A stretch of 64,000 nt of DNA from Ilyonectria destructans (GCA_020740775.1 JAHEWK010000002.1:1984001-2048000); one strand, 5' to 3'. Positions 1 through 12,677 are shown, counted from the first letter of the stretch. Notes: a model not told the origin generated them from the sequence alone. Translations and numbers: made by a program.

Positions 1-612
1 CCCTAATCCCCTTCGTCCTTTTTGTCCTTTCCATCCATCCACGAGATCTGACTGGCGAGAGCTCGAGTTAAATCAAATAATGTCCAAGCTCAAGTCCAAG
101 CTCCAATTGGAGCTGGAGTTATTACCCTGCAAGGTATCGCTCTGGTGCAGTACGCAACTTGCACCTGGGAATACCAGTCCGTCGTCGGCCCCAGTGGCCA
201 CTTCCGACAAGAACCATCCATTGGTCCATCATTTTGCGCGTCTCCAGGCACAGGCATGTCCATGATGCGCTGTGATAATGCTGATGGTATTATCTGGCTT
301 GATCCCGCGTCGATAGCGATTACTTAGTCATGAGATGGGGAAATTATCAATCACCTCCCCCACGTTGAAGTAATCGGGACCACCAGATGGAAGTTGTCGC
401 TCTTGCGTCGTAAGCTGAAACTGAATTCAATTATGACAAACCATTTAAGTCGCTCATTATTCACCCATTAATTGGTTCTTATTTTCTTTCTGCCTGTTGT
501 AGATGGCGGCCTCTCTTGGAGTGTGGTTATTTGATACAAGGTAGATGTAGGTAAAAGCACAACTTCAGAGATGTCATAGCCATACTAACTACAAGAAAAC
601 TGTGCATAGTAA
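1..612. other. Intergenic / upstream of Fic gene
   Basis: No supported gene. Only short open frames without recognisable protein features occur here. A branch-like TACTAAC followed by CATAG near 582-609 resembles an intron 3' end just before the Fic reading frame. The frame used by the Fic protein has a TAA at 610-612, however, so a simple phase-0 join to an upstream exon at that acceptor would stop. The first bases (CCCTAA once) are not a telomere repeat. Confidence 0.4.
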
Positions 613-618
613 TTGTTA

Positions 619-1182
619 ATGGTTGAACTGATTAATACGGTACACAAAATTCTCACCAAAGGCGTCCCGATTATCGAGCCAAACATACCGGATGTTCCCC
701 CAGAGAAATATGGTGGTGTTTATCGGACTGCTATTGTCGGCGCTGGAACAACAAACTTTATAGTTCCAAACCTCGTTCCAGCAAAAATGAAGGAGATGTG
801 CAACAACCTCATGCAAGACCTGGAAACTGCAGAGAACCAGAATACGATCGATCTATTTTCTATCGCTGCCAAGTACTCGCTGGAGTTTGTCTCAATCCAC
901 CCCTTTCAGAACGGCAACGGAAGATTGTGTCGCATGATTCTTAATGCTATACTCTGTCGCTACGCTGGTATAATTATCCCGATTGGTAAGCAAGGCGAAG
1001 AACGAGATGAGTACATTGGAATCAAGAAACGAACGAGTCAGCAGATGGAGGGGCATGGGGAACACCCCACCTTTGTTCTACAGAGAGCCGTCGCGCCTTC
1101 GAGAGATGAAGAAAAAACTGGCAGGCAAGGGGAAAGGCAAGGCAAAGGGCAACCACAAGTAAAGAATAGTCTGAAGTATTAA
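619..1182 (+). CDS. Fic domain protein, probably N-terminally truncated
   Basis: The protein contains the Fic core motif HPFQNGNGRLCR (about residues 94-105 from the ATG at 619). This is the HPFx(D/E/N)GNGRxxR signature of enzymes that usually transfer AMP from ATP to a protein hydroxyl; the His is the expected catalytic base. An upstream GVYRT segment matches the conserved region before the core in Fic proteins. The piece is only 187 residues. Fungal Fic proteins normally carry another hundred or more residues before the 'LHKIL'-like helix, including the inhibitory helix region, and none is visible here. The tail is Gln/Lys/Gly-rich and low complexity. An AT-rich island starts about 80 bp downstream, so truncation by mobile-element decay is plausible. 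An unrecognised upstream exon is the alternative. Fic identity is firm; completeness is doubtful. Confidence 0.7.
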   Translation: MVELINTVHKILTKGVPIIEPNIPDVPPEKYGGVYRTAIVGAGTTNFIVPNLVPAKMKEMCNNLMQDLETAENQNTIDLFSIAAKYSLEFVSIHPFQNGNGRLCRMILNAILCRYAGIIIPIGKQGEERDEYIGIKKRTSQQMEGHGEHPTFVLQRAVAPSRDEEKTGRQGERQGKGQPQVKNSLKY

Positions 1183-2467
1183 TCAAGAGACACAGTGGTT
1201 CAGTATCATTCTTGAGGCTCTGATCGGTAATAATAAATAATGAGTATTGCTATTTGCACATATAACTATATTCTTAATCCTACTAATAATTATATAATAT
1301 CCTTTTAGAGTAGTTTAGAAGATAATTTTTCTAAAAACTAATAATTAGTATATATTTTATATAATACTAATATTTTATTTTATTTATTAGATCTAATTTA
1401 ATAAGAAAGATAGATATTTAGTACTACCTTTAACTACCTTATACATAAGGCAGATAGATACCTTAGTTAAGCTGATGCTTTAGTAAAGAAGCTTGCTACC
1501 TGTGTGCGAATGGCAATATTCTCGTATGCGAATAGCAATACTCGAAAATAATAGTTATTGGAGTGGCTGCATTCCGCAACCGCCCGCGTATAGAAACCTC
1601 CAGCCCACTTGGATGGCATGACGACGACAACCTTGCCGCCGTCACACTCTTAGATCATGAGATCTGATCAGATTCCATGAACCATGCTAATGCGCAATCC
1701 AGAGCCTTATCCATAATTGGCTTCGTCCTGTCTTCAGCAAATAGAAGACGCCGGCACCAGCCATGTGCGAACTCACGGGATGAGGCCGAAGCCCTATCCG
1801 CCCTCCGATCCGGCACACCTTGTCGGCGCGGGCCACGATTGGCTCCGCTGGCCTGGCCCACTAGGCTTCAGTGAATGACAGCTTCCACAGCGTTTTCTGG
1901 TCCCTGGATGGTGCCCGCCTTCCCACCGCAGCCCCCGCGGGTGTGTGCTGTAGGGAGCTGTAAGTGCTAGTGGTGGGGGATGTGCAGCAGGACTTGGCTG
2001 GTGCTGGTGCTGGTGCTGACGCGCACAACCGGCCCCTCGGAAACACATGGAAGCCATTTTTGGCAATATCGCTTTCGCGACCTGGCATCTTGCTCCTCGA
2101 CATCCTTAATTCGCGCTGTGCTCTGCATCTTCGACCCTTTCGCGTCCATCATCCTAGACCCTCGGTACCAAACTTTTCCACCTCCCGCTTCAAGCCCGAT
2201 CTCGACGCGAACCGAATATCGCATCCGCCCCTATCACCGTCCGAGTCCCTATTCCAAAGGTGGCAACTTACATCCCCGACGAACCCATCACGACCCATCG
2301 CCAGTACCGACGTCCACTGTACCGCCTTGCACGACACACCGCGCTCGCCGCCCCTTTCCGAGCTCTCCGGCGCCTCTAAATCGCACCTTTAAACAAGCCG
2401 TGATCCGCCGAGACTCACAGCGAGGTGCTGTTTCGAGCGCTTGGGATAGTACCTTCGACCCCCGCCC
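1183..2467. other. Intergenic with AT-rich island, then promoter of next gene
   Basis: The first part, about 1235-1480, is strongly AT-rich (see separate entry). The rest returns to GC-rich sequence with a CT-rich stretch at about 2150-2460, directly before the ATG at 2468, as expected for a fungal promoter or 5' leader. Overlapping short open frames at 1790-2470 on both strands have no recognisable domains and I regard them as chance. Confidence 0.4.
1235..1480. repeat. AT-rich island, probable relic of RIP-mutated mobile DNA
   Basis: About 245 bp with runs such as TATATTTTATATAATACTAA sit in a GC-rich neighbourhood. Stop codons occur in all frames. The composition and abrupt borders are typical of repeats degraded by repeat-induced point mutation in ascomycetes. 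No terminal repeats or target-site duplication are evident, so the element type cannot be named. Confidence 0.45.
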
Positions 2468-5400
2468 ATGAGTCACCTATTGTGGAAATATTACTGGGAA
2501 AACGATGTCGACAAGATTCGGCGTCTGCTGGCCCCTACCAGCTATAATACCCAGAATGTGTCCAAAAGCCCTGCGGTAGGGAGCAGCAGTTTCACAGCTA
2601 GAAGCCCGGGTGGCCTCGGCACCTCGCCGCGACCTGTCGCGAAGCAGCGGCGAGCTTCGGGGCATCACCAAACCCCGGCAAAATCAAAGGATGCCAACCA
2701 AAACCTCGGACGCGCCGAAATCAACAGCCGGGACCATGCTGGCTTGACCGTGTTGCTGCGAGCCGCCTCCTCAACCGACCCGAATGCTCGAGACTTTGTC
2801 CAGCTCCTTATCGAGCACCCTGCAATTGACCTATATGCGCAGGATCCGGAGAGTGGCTGGAATGCCCTTCACCGATCCTTATATGCTGGAAACGTTTCGA
2901 TTGCGCGCCTGCTGTTGGAAAGGGAACGCATGGATTTGACGAGCCACAACGTGACCTCCGTTAACAAAGTCGGTCTGTTGATCAAGACAAAGGACCATGA
3001 GGGCAACAGTCCTTTTGATGTTTACAATTCAACCATCGCAGCACGGTCCCTGAAGAGCATCGAGGACGTGAGTAGCTCGGATAGCGACTCGGATAGCGGC
3101 GATAGCGTTGGAGATGGGTTACACCAGTGAGTGGCCTCGATTTCTCCTTCGTGGCTTGTCTAACTTTGCCATAGCACCGCCAAGGTGTCTCACGGACTCC
3201 ACTCATCGATTGATGGTGACGAACTATTCGTGTTTGGCAGCAACAAGAATATGTCGCTGGGGGTTGGCGATGAGGATGACCGCCATTACCCCGAGCGCAT
3301 TCATTTGAACCGGCCAGAACATCTCCTACGCCGGTTTTACCATTCCCACCTTGCTCAAAATGATGTGGAGGCTTCCACTTCCCTGCCTGACCTGGATGAA
3401 ATTCCAATTCTGGTCCAGAATCCCCCACTGGTGATCCAAGATGTGGCCTTGTCCAAACTTCACACTGCCATATTGACCACGGACCCAGTCTCTAACCTTT
3501 ACATCTGTGGCGTTGGGCGTGGTGGAAGGCTTGGACTGGGGGATGAGAACACCCAGTTCAAATTCGTGCCAGTGCAAGGTCCATTTGTGGACAGAAGGGT
3601 CCGCCATATTGCACTTGGCCAAAACCATACCATGGCTGTCGCTGGCAACGGAGAGCTTTGGACTTGGGGTTTGAACTCCAACTCACAGCTGGGATATGTC
3701 CTGCCACCGCCCATGAAGGCAGATGAGGAACCCATGAGTCTTACCCCACGCCAAGTCTTTGGCTCCCTCAAAAAGGAAAATGTGCTGGGTGTTGCTGCAT
3801 CGGCAAATCACTCCGTTGCACACACCGGGACCTCATTGTATACATGGGGTCGAAATGTTGGCCAATTGGCTCTCATGGATGCCGATTCGAGGTCGCTCGA
3901 CGTGCAAAACACACCCAGGAAGGTTGCTGCATCTCTCCTGGCATCTCCCATCGAAATGGTCTCGGCTATTGATAAGGCGACCATATGTTTGCTTTCAAAC
4001 CACACGGTTTGGGTCTTCAGCAACTATGGTTACAACCTGGTCAAGTTCCCGTTCCCCGATGCCTTTACAAACCACAATTTGACCACATCATCTTATTCCA
4101 ATCGATATGACTCAGGCCGAAGGGAAATCAACTACATTACGTCAGGGGGAGAAACGATTGCCGCAGTTACTGCACGTGGAGATCTATTCACTTTGCAGCT
4201 CAACCAGAAGGGGGATGCGAGCCAATCTGCAGCTTCCACCACAAACCCAGTCAAGATCAAGAGCGCATTGACCCAACCTCTGTGCATTTGGGACTCACAC
4301 AAGGATGGAGTGGCCTCGGTAGATGTTGGCGAGCACGGTTCAGTCATCATCTGCACTGAATCAGGAGCAGTTTGGAAGCGAGTTCAGCGGACCAAGGGTA
4401 AGAGTGCCGCATTCGCCGAGTCAACGGACAAGAAACGAAAGGACTTCAAATTCCAGCGAGTGCCATACATCACAAACTGCGTAGCCGTTCGAAGCTCCAT
4501 CTTTGGTGCCTTTGCGGCTATCCGAACTGACAGCAAGGTCATGTCCGAGGAAATTGAGATCGCTGACAAGGCACTACGAGAAGATATTAGCTCTTTGCTC
4601 TGCCTCCGGGACTTCGAAGCATCAGAGCCTAGCAAGGAAGCTAAGAAAGCTCGCAAGTCATGGGATGCGGCCATCGTGAGAGAGCAGCGTGGATCTGTTC
4701 CTCACAAAATTCTACGATCGCAGGACATTGAAGCTGATATGTTGCACTGGCTGCAAGTCAACTCCTTTCAATATGGTGACCTCGACGTTGAGCTTTGTAC
4801 ATCGTCATCACCAGATATACGAATTCCCGTTCATGGCTGGGTTCTGTCTGGACGAAGCTCCGTCCTTCGTGAAAGCCTTTCGGAGTTTCGAAACCACGGG
4901 TCAACTTTCAGCACGGATGCTTTCCGCATCGAGGCCACCCAGGACAAGATATTGGTGACCTTGTTTGAGGTCGACATCTTCACCATTCTCAACATCATTG
5001 TCTATGTTTACCAGGACAAGATTATCCCGGTGTGGAAATATACACGAGAGGCACCGCCACATGCATTTCGGTTTCGCTACATCCGGACGGAGTTGATGAA
5101 AATAGCAACTCGCCTTTCCATGCCAAAGCTAGAGACGGCTGTTCGACTACAGACTGGAGTAGAACAGTCTCTCGATGCCGACTTCGGCCAGGCCATATCC
5201 CATCCTAATTTCTTCGATGATGCCGACGTCATCCTGGAGCTGGATGGAGCTGAAGTTATAGCTCACAGTCAGCTTTTGTGCCAGAGATGTCCTTTCTTTG
5301 AAGGCATGTTCCACGGTCGCTCCCAAGGTCAATGGCTCGCGGGACGCCGCGATGGGGATTCGACCGACAACGTAAGGGTTGATCTCAAGCACATCGATCC

Positions 5401-7294
5401 TGAAACGTTCCAATATGTGATTTCATTCATGTATGCCGACGTCGGGCCGGAGCTATTCGACGATGTGGCAGTAGCTTCAATTGACGAGCTGTCGGATCTC
5501 GTGTTGGACGTTATGAGCGTCGCAAACGAGCTTATGCTTGATCGACTCTCGCAGATCTGCCAGTCTCTGATTGGAAAGTTCGTCACGACGAGGAACATTG
5601 CCAATCTCCTGAACGAAATCTGTCCTTGTTCAGTGGCTGAGTTCAAAGACACCGGCCTCGAATACATCTGCCTCCAGCTTGAGTCGATGCTTGAAAACCA
5701 TTTGCTCGACGACTTGGAAGAAGAGCTACTTTTGGAGTTGGATGAAGTTGTTCGCGACAACCAGCTTGCCCGACTTCCTTTTGCACGGAGCGGGAGAGCT
5801 GAACTGTTACTCCACGACAACAACCCCCATCTCGCCGCCGACATTGACGAGGAGCGACAGCTCAGGGTCAAGGAAATGGCCTTCAAGATCAGTCAGAAGG
5901 AGGATGAGAAGAAACTATCTTCGTCTTACAAGGCGCGCGTGGGAAGCATGGACGACTTGATTCCCATGCAAACCCCTGACAGATCTGGTCGGAAATCAAG
6001 GGGAGGCCGCAATGAGCCCTTCAGCCCCAGTCTACGACCTAAACAGTCTCAAGGCGATCTGATATTTGATATGGACGAGGAGGATGGCTCTGCACTCAGC
6101 AGTCCGCGATCGCCACTCAATCAACCTTTGAATCCTCGGCTGCAAATTGATGCCGATGAGATTCCACAGCTTCCCAAGGCCTGGCGAGAACAGAAAGGAA
6201 AAGGCATCGCAGATATCATGCATAGCCCAACACCAGACTCGTTCTCTATGTCGCCTGATCTGAGATTGTCCAGGACAAGAGATTCAAACCCAGCAGGTGG
6301 TGCGATGTCGAAGCCAGGCAGCCCCTGGGCGCCTGCGACGCTGGCAACTTCGAAGCTGGACCTGAAGGGTATCATGTCTGAAAGCTCGTCTAAATCTGCA
6401 CTGACTGCGGGTCTCACAGAGCAAAAGACGAAAGATTCTGCGGCGAACAAGCCACAAACGAAGGTGTCACAAAAGGAGCGAAAGAAGCAATTGCAGATGC
6501 AGGCGGCGGCGCAGGCGGCGGCAGAGGCGGCAACCAAGGATGAACTGGCCAGCCAAGTGCCGTGGGAAAAGCCACCACCTGGTGGACGACCGCCTCCCTG
6601 GAAGGCGGCCCAGCCAACGCCAAAGATGTCAGTGGAGGAGGCGATGGCAATGGAGTCAAAGATGCCCGGGTTAGTCTCGGCTAATGCCAAACCTCTTGTG
6701 GCCTCGGAGACGAGAGGCAAGTCTGCGAGACAGCGTACCGCGTCACCCGACACCAGATTCCCGGGACAGGCTCGGATGAGCAACTCCCCCGCCATGGGCG
6801 CGGAGCCGTCGCTGGACCAAGCCAAGAAACCGCTGGTGCCACACTCACGGTCATACATTACACCAGCGCCTAAGGCCGAGGCGACTCTCGGATTCAGCAT
6901 GGCGGACATTATTGGGCAGCAGAAGCGCGAGCAGGAGCTGGTGAAGGAGGCGGTCGCGAAGCGGTCGTTGCAAGAAATCCAGCAGGAGCAGGCGTTCCAG
7001 GAATGGTGGGACCAGGAGAGCCAGCGAGCTCAGGACGAGGAGGCGCGACGGAAGACGAAGAGCAGAGATAAGGAGGACAAGGGGACCAGACGGGGCGGTC
7101 GGCGTGGCAGAGGCGGCAAAGCCAAGAGCGGCGAGGTCGCGGTGGATGGCGGACAGAGCGGGGGCGGAAGCGGAGGCGGAGGCGCCAACAAGAGAATGAG
7201 TACAAACACGAACACAACAAGCACGGGCACACGCGGCGGAGGGAATTCATCTGGCAGAGGGAAAGGCGTCAAGGCAAGAGGCGGTAAGGCCTAA
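2468..7294 (+). CDS. Ankyrin - RCC1 - double BTB protein (IBTK-like)
   Basis: Two exons, 2468-3126 and 3175-7294, with a 48 bp GTGAGT...ATAG intron, give about 1,592 residues. Order: ankyrin-type repeats (about 85-165; GLTVLLRAAS and GWNALHRSLYAGN), RCC1 propeller repeats (about 230-650; FVFGSNKNMSLGVGDED, LYICGVGRGGRLGLGDEN, LWTWGLNSNSQLGY), a first BTB/POZ unit near 750-860 and a second near 895-1010 (FFDDADVILELDGAEVIAHS). A disordered Ser/Pro/Lys-rich region follows, with a conserved-looking segment near 1460-1500 (LQEIQQEQAFQEWWD) and an Arg/Gly-rich tail. This is the layout of human IBTK, a CUL3 substrate adaptor, so a cullin-3 ubiquitin ligase role is inferred. The start is the first ATG after a CT-rich leader. 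The tail (RRGGRRGRGG) may bind RNA or be an RGG methylation site. ANK and RCC1 identity is firm; partners are unknown. Confidence 0.88.
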
Positions 7295-9758
7295 CAGTCG
7301 GGGAGTGTTGTTTGCTTTTGAGGATCAAGGACTCGACAAGCCTCATTGGTGGGGATTTGTTGCGTGGAGTTTATGGACAATCACCCGCTTATACGCTTTA
7401 CATTGCATGTATCATTTGGACGGTAACCAGCATCTTGGAGTGTACATATGGCATGTGGTTCGGGGGAGGAAGTGCAGGAGGAAGTGCAGTAATAAGCACG
7501 ACGGAAATGCCATGTTCTGCGATTGACGCCGTGTAAGCGGACCTAATCTGAGATGCAGTCTATTGATCAATCGCAGATCGTATCCCACTCGAGGTTAATG
7601 CTATCGCTATCAGGGTGTATCCTTCAAGGTAGTATCGTGAGAGGCAGCTGACATGTGAGAATCGGACACGGAGATGGGGAGGATGGAGAGGATAGGACGA
7701 GGATTGGAGAGGATAGTACACGTGAGCGCTTCCTTGTTCGGATCGAGGTGGATGATGGAAGATGTTCAGCACGCCAAGTAAGCTGGAGGATGAGAGATAA
7801 GAGACGAGAGCTGGACGGACGGACGATAACGGGAAACAACTGGCCTGCGGGTTTTGAGTGGCTCGATGGCCGGGCCGCAATCCATCACCACCACCACCAC
7901 CATCACCACGGACGAACCGTCTCAACGGGGATTCCGTAGGCAGGTAGTGGAGCTTATCAGCGGAGGGAGGGCGGGGGAGGAACAGCGAGACACGCTACTA
8001 CACCCACTACTGGGCGTAGATGGTTTGTGTGTAGGACGTAGTCGTATGTACTTTGGATAGCTCTTTACGGAGGAGAGAGGGGGGAGGCCATCCATCCATG
8101 CATATCCGGGATCAGCCGAGCACGAGGGTGATTGGAGAGCGATGGGAGGTTTGCAGCTTCGCGGCGGTTGCAAAAGTTATTTGACGGTTGGACGCTGGGA
8201 GTCATTGACAAACGGGAGTCATTGAGCGATGCAAGTGAGTCAATTCCATCTGGTCTATGCATTGAGCCGTCGAACCAGGGCCGGCTACGTCCCTTGTCCC
8301 GATTTGGCAGAGGCCAGTCTCAGTCTGCCTGGCCCTGAGCTGAGAGAAGAGAGCGCAAAGCCATTCCGTGGGCCGCTGGATGGTTGGCGACACAAGCTAA
8401 TCACAGCGCCGGAAAGTCAGCACACCCCTGCAGGAGCTTCCAGGGTGGGCGACCCACTGGAGAGACCGCCGCAGCGCACTGACCCCTAGGGGCGCCCCGG
8501 CGTGGAGGATGGGGGATGGAGGACGGCACGAGGACACACGAGCGGCAACGGCACCTCAATCCGTCCATCTCCAGCGAGCGATAGTGGCACAGACCCTGGA
8601 TGGAGGCCTGGAGGGAGACCGGAGACCTGGATGGATGGCTTGAGGGGGCTTCTGCATGGCTTGCTTGTTGAAGAATTTTTGGGATGGAACCCTTGGGGCT
8701 GTAATAATGTAGATAAATTTACATCCTGCATCATCCTCTGTGGGCATAACACTGCTAATAAGCTACCTACAGCCCGTACCATCTCTTCTTTAGGTATGCA
8801 CTTCCCTTCTGCTTGACTCGGGTCGCTGCATGACGATTGTCGTTCCGCCGCCTCTTCCCTCCCTAGGTCCCCTTCTCGTCCCATCACCCAGCGCCGGCGT
8901 CGCCTATCATCTCACCTCATCCCATCCGTATCAATTGCCGCCTTGCAAGGCTGCCACAGCGGTGCCGTTGTCTCATCTGGTTCTGGGCGCTTGCTGCGGC
9001 GAGGCACCACTACTACCACTCTGGGCCTCCATCCATCCCTCTGACGTGCGGCTCCAGCCGATGACGACAGCCCTCCGTCCAATCCACTCGCCGGCGCCCA
9101 TCACGAGGACCTTGTGCTTGTGCTCGTCTCCTCCTGCAACGTCGTGACCTCCCTCGAACGAGCCTGGACAGCACCTGGACAGCACCGGCGGCTCTCTCAT
9201 CAGCTTCCACCCCTTCTCCTCCTCGTTTTGCGCTCTTCCATCCTGTCGTCCTCACTGTGTACCCGTTGCATCTCCCATATCCGGTCTCCAACCCGCCCCC
9301 CCGCTGCGAGTGCCCGATACCGATACGCGATACAGTCACACGTCGGCCCTTCGATTCGCTGGCCGCCGCATCAACCACATCCTGGCGCCCACACCCCGGT
9401 CGCTTTCGCTGCCTGCACTCGTTGCTTGTGCTTGGCTGTGCCTGCATCTCGCCCGGACAGCTGCCTCGTCCCAGGACTTTTTTGATTATTCGTTTTTCCA
9501 CTTGTTTGCCCGACCGCCTGCCAATCCACAGCTTCCGCACGCCGACTCGACCAGACACGCCCAACGATCCATCTCGCCCCGGCTTCCCCGTCTCCTCCGT
9601 CTCCTCCGTCTCCCCCGCCTTCGCCCCGAGTCTCGCGACATGAACCATGGATGAGCTGCTCCGGTGGCAGGCCGATATCCCCATCCATTCGTGATCCCAT
9701 CGATCCGGGCTCTCAATCCCCCCGAGCCCCCAACATCTATACTCGCTCCTCAGTCACC
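7295..9758. other. Long intergenic / ATG13 leader region
   Basis: Nearly 2.5 kb without a supported gene. The plus strand is G/A-rich at about 7640-8660 and switches to strongly CT-rich at about 8830-9640, before ATG13. A (CAC/CAT) microsatellite lies at about 7881-7910. Many overlapping short open frames exist on both strands, all low complexity. The CT-rich part is the likely promoter and 5' leader of ATG13. The G/A-rich half could be the leader of an unidentified minus-strand transcript or simply spacer. Confidence 0.45.
7881..7910. repeat. CAC/CAT trinucleotide microsatellite
   Basis: Consecutive CAC and CAT triplets. Read in one frame they would give a run of about nine histidines, but no gene model supports translation. 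Confidence 0.8.
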
Positions 9759-12677
9759 ATGCACCAACAACCTCGAGGCCCGGCCCGGGTCTCGTCCCCC
9801 GTTGCGATGCAGCAGCCCAACCCATCCCGACCAACGAACCCGAGGGAAGCTGTCCTGGGCTCCCGATCCCGCGCCGGCTCGACCGTCTCGGGCAGAGAGA
9901 GCCTTGAATCTCCCGTCTTGGAGAAGCCCTCATCACCTGGCCCGCCTGCCGAGTCGGTCAAGAAGCTCGACCAGATAATCCAGGTACGTGGGCCGTCCTG
10001 CCCATACCGGCTTGGATTCACTGGCGGCTTGGACTAACTGTGCCGCAGAACTTCTACTCAAAAACCGCTGCCCTCGTCCTCAACTCCCGTATCAAGGTCA
10101 AACCCTCGCGCAATGTAAACGGCGGCCGGAGAGCCAACAAATGGGTATGTTTCCTAGCAATTGCTGGTAGGATTGACTTGCTCATCATCGTCGTAGTTCC
10201 AAATTGAGACCGACGAGATCGACGACTTCCGGGAAGAACTCAAGGTCTGGAAGAACTGCGGCAGCCTCGACAACCAGCCACCGCCGATGGTCATCGAAGT
10301 CTATCTCGATGCCTCCCAATTAAAAGAAAGCCAGAGTCTCGTCATTGTCGACGAGAACGGAAAGAGATGGGATGTAATGGAGCAGCTGAACTCGTCGGGG
10401 TCGTCCACTGGCAGCCCGCCTGGCTCGTCCCGCCGGAGCCCCGACGTTATCCTCGAGAGATGGCGAGTCGATCTCAAGCCGACGGGCGCGATACCGATCG
10501 ACGACTTTGGTCCTACTCTCCCAACAATCTACAAGAAGGCCATTGTCTTCTTCAGATCCCTCTTCATCACCACCCGCCTATTACCTGCTTGGAAATTTGC
10601 CAGCCAAGGCCCAGCAAAGCATTCTCACCCTGCCCTCATCCCCCGAATTCGAATCCGCACCTCTGAGCCCACCCGGCCACGCCTGGACCAACTGAGGCTC
10701 CCCATCGATGGCAGACCAGACCCAGTGACAGAATACATGTTTGGAGATCTAGAGGTGCCAGTTGGACGACTGAGCACTGTTGTCACGTATCGCAATGACT
10801 GCAACTTTCGCGTCGACGATTCCGAGGCCCTTCTAAGCTCTCGGTTCATGGGTGTTGATGAGAACTTCTTCAGGCCGTCACTACCCCAACAGTCAGACCG
10901 TCCTCGAGTGCCCATGGCCGAGGTCGGCTCGCTGCGTGATAACCGGGCTCGTCCAAATATCAGTGATTTGCAGCAGACGTACGGCAGTCTGTCGACCTTT
11001 CACGGCAACGATCCTCTAGGGACGAGTCCCATCTCAGCATTAAGAGCTGTGCGCCCACCAGGCTCCGACACAAGCTCTCCCCCTGGGTCATTACCCATAA
11101 GCACCGAAATAGAAGGCCCGAGCTCATTACCGATCGGTCGCCATACAGCGACACGCCCAGCGTTGCGAACGATGGAGGGTCATAGTCGTAGACCATCGAT
11201 TTCATTTCAACCATTCAAGGCAGGCTCGCTCTCGGGTTCTCCAATTCCACGACAGGTAGAAGCCGACTCCCCAGCATCACCAAATTCATTTTCCCGAACA
11301 GGTGGGATCCCGTCTCTCCAACAGGCTAGAAACCGGACGTCTCTCACTGCGGGCATGCCAGCATCTCTACGAGGAGGACCTCCCCCAGGTGTAAACACAG
11401 CCATTGTAGGGTCACCTCAACCGGCTTCCGCAAGCCGGTACAGCAGTAGCTTTACGCACCGCCGGGGTCGGTTGTCCTTTGGCGGCGCAAGCAGAGCTGG
11501 GGACGACGAGCAAGGTAGCAGCGGAAGACAAAGTCTGGCCTCGTCAGTAGCTCAGCCAGGTTCCGGTCTCCTCGCAGAAGTGGCTGGCACCAGCTCTGAA
11601 TCGCTTCAGAATGAAGATGATAATATCTCCGACTTCCTGAAAGCACTCGACAGTAAAAAGACGCTCAAGAGTTTTGAACCTACCAAGAGGGGAGAGTCGG
11701 CAACAAATCGAACCGTGGCTCAGCTTTCTAAGTTCCACATGATGAAGGACTCCAACAATGCTCTAACAGAGTCAATGACTTCTTCGGTGCAGATGCAGCG
11801 TTCTTCGAGCTCATCAAGCAGGCAGCTGACGAGTGTGCCTGGTATGGTAGCCCCGGCGTCCATGTCGGCGTCGTCATCTCCCGGAAAGCCACTCTCTCCG
11901 CATACGCCGCATACACCTGCGATTCCTTCCCGCTTGAGCGAGAACTCGATTATCGACTACACTGGCCAAGGTCGAATCACTTCACGACAGGGCCGTGCAC
12001 TAGAGAGTGCCCCGTCTGGACCTAGCAGAGAGAGCACAATTACCCAGGACGGCACAACAGCTATCGATATCCCCCTATCACCACGACTAAACTCATACCA
12101 ACGACGATCTAGCTCGGCGGCACAGCAGAATCGGGCGTTGGCAGACGATGATGAGACGGACTTGGCATTCGCAAACCGAAGCATTAGCTTGGGAGCAGAG
12201 GATAGAGAGCCACCTACGATGAGCATTCTGCTCGGAAGGCAGATGCAGCTGGAAGAGCAATCTACAGCTCAGGGGGGCTTGCCGGGCGGATTCCAACCGG
12301 CAGCTGAAATCGAGACTGCCGAAACATCTGCGATGATGCAGCGGGGACTATCCGAGGAGAACCCACCGGAGGGATTTATCCCAGTGGCCACGTCGAGCTC
12401 GCCATTTGGAAGACGCCGTTACATGGGCATGGGAGCGGCTCACCGACAGACCCCGCCGCAATCCTCAAGAGGCAGCTTTACTGGATCGGTCAACAGATTG
12501 GCCAGAGGTGACGACGAATTGGTCGGCGAGGAACCACTTATGTTCGATTTCTCAGAGGTGGATGCGCAAGGCCGACGAAGTATAGAAGAAGGACGAAGCG
12601 GTGAGCAAGCACCCCCAGAGACCGTATCTGACCGCGGGGGATACGAGAGTCGAGGTGCTTCACGACGAGGGTGGTAA
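9759..12677 (+). CDS. ATG13: Autophagy-related protein 13
   Basis: Three exons (9759-9983, 10049-10144, 10197-12677), all phase 0, with introns of 65 and 52 bp, give 933 residues. The N-terminal HORMA-type domain of Atg13 starts with the segment around exon 2 (NFYSKTAALVLNSRI), followed by FQIETDEIDDFREELKVWKN, IVIDENGKRWDV-like text and the basic/aromatic patches up to about residue 300. The rest is a long Ser/Pro-rich disordered tail with a conserved-looking element near 545 (DFLKALDSKKTL), the region that in fungi contacts Atg17 and Atg1. Atg13 is the regulatory subunit of the Atg1 kinase complex that starts autophagosome formation and is dephosphorylated when TORC1 is inactive. I chose the ATG at 9759 (MHQQPRG) because it starts the conserved-looking N-terminus. 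In-frame ATG 9651 would add 36 unconserved-looking residues. Length is normal for filamentous fungi. Confidence 0.93.

Noticed and set aside
1..20. CCCTAA at the very start as a telomere repeat
   Set aside because: Only one copy is present and ordinary sequence follows.
6121..6909. 262-codon minus-strand open frame
   Set aside because: Lies wholly antisense to the C-terminal disordered coding part of the IBTK-like gene; composition is explained by its codon usage.
7655..7939. Open frame containing a run of nine histidines, resembling an engineered His tag
   Set aside because: It is a CAC/CAT microsatellite in an intergenic region with no vector sequence or gene signals around it.
9013..9684. 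223-codon minus-strand open frame
   Set aside because: Overlaps the CT-rich ATG13 leader; Arg/Gly low complexity, no domain.
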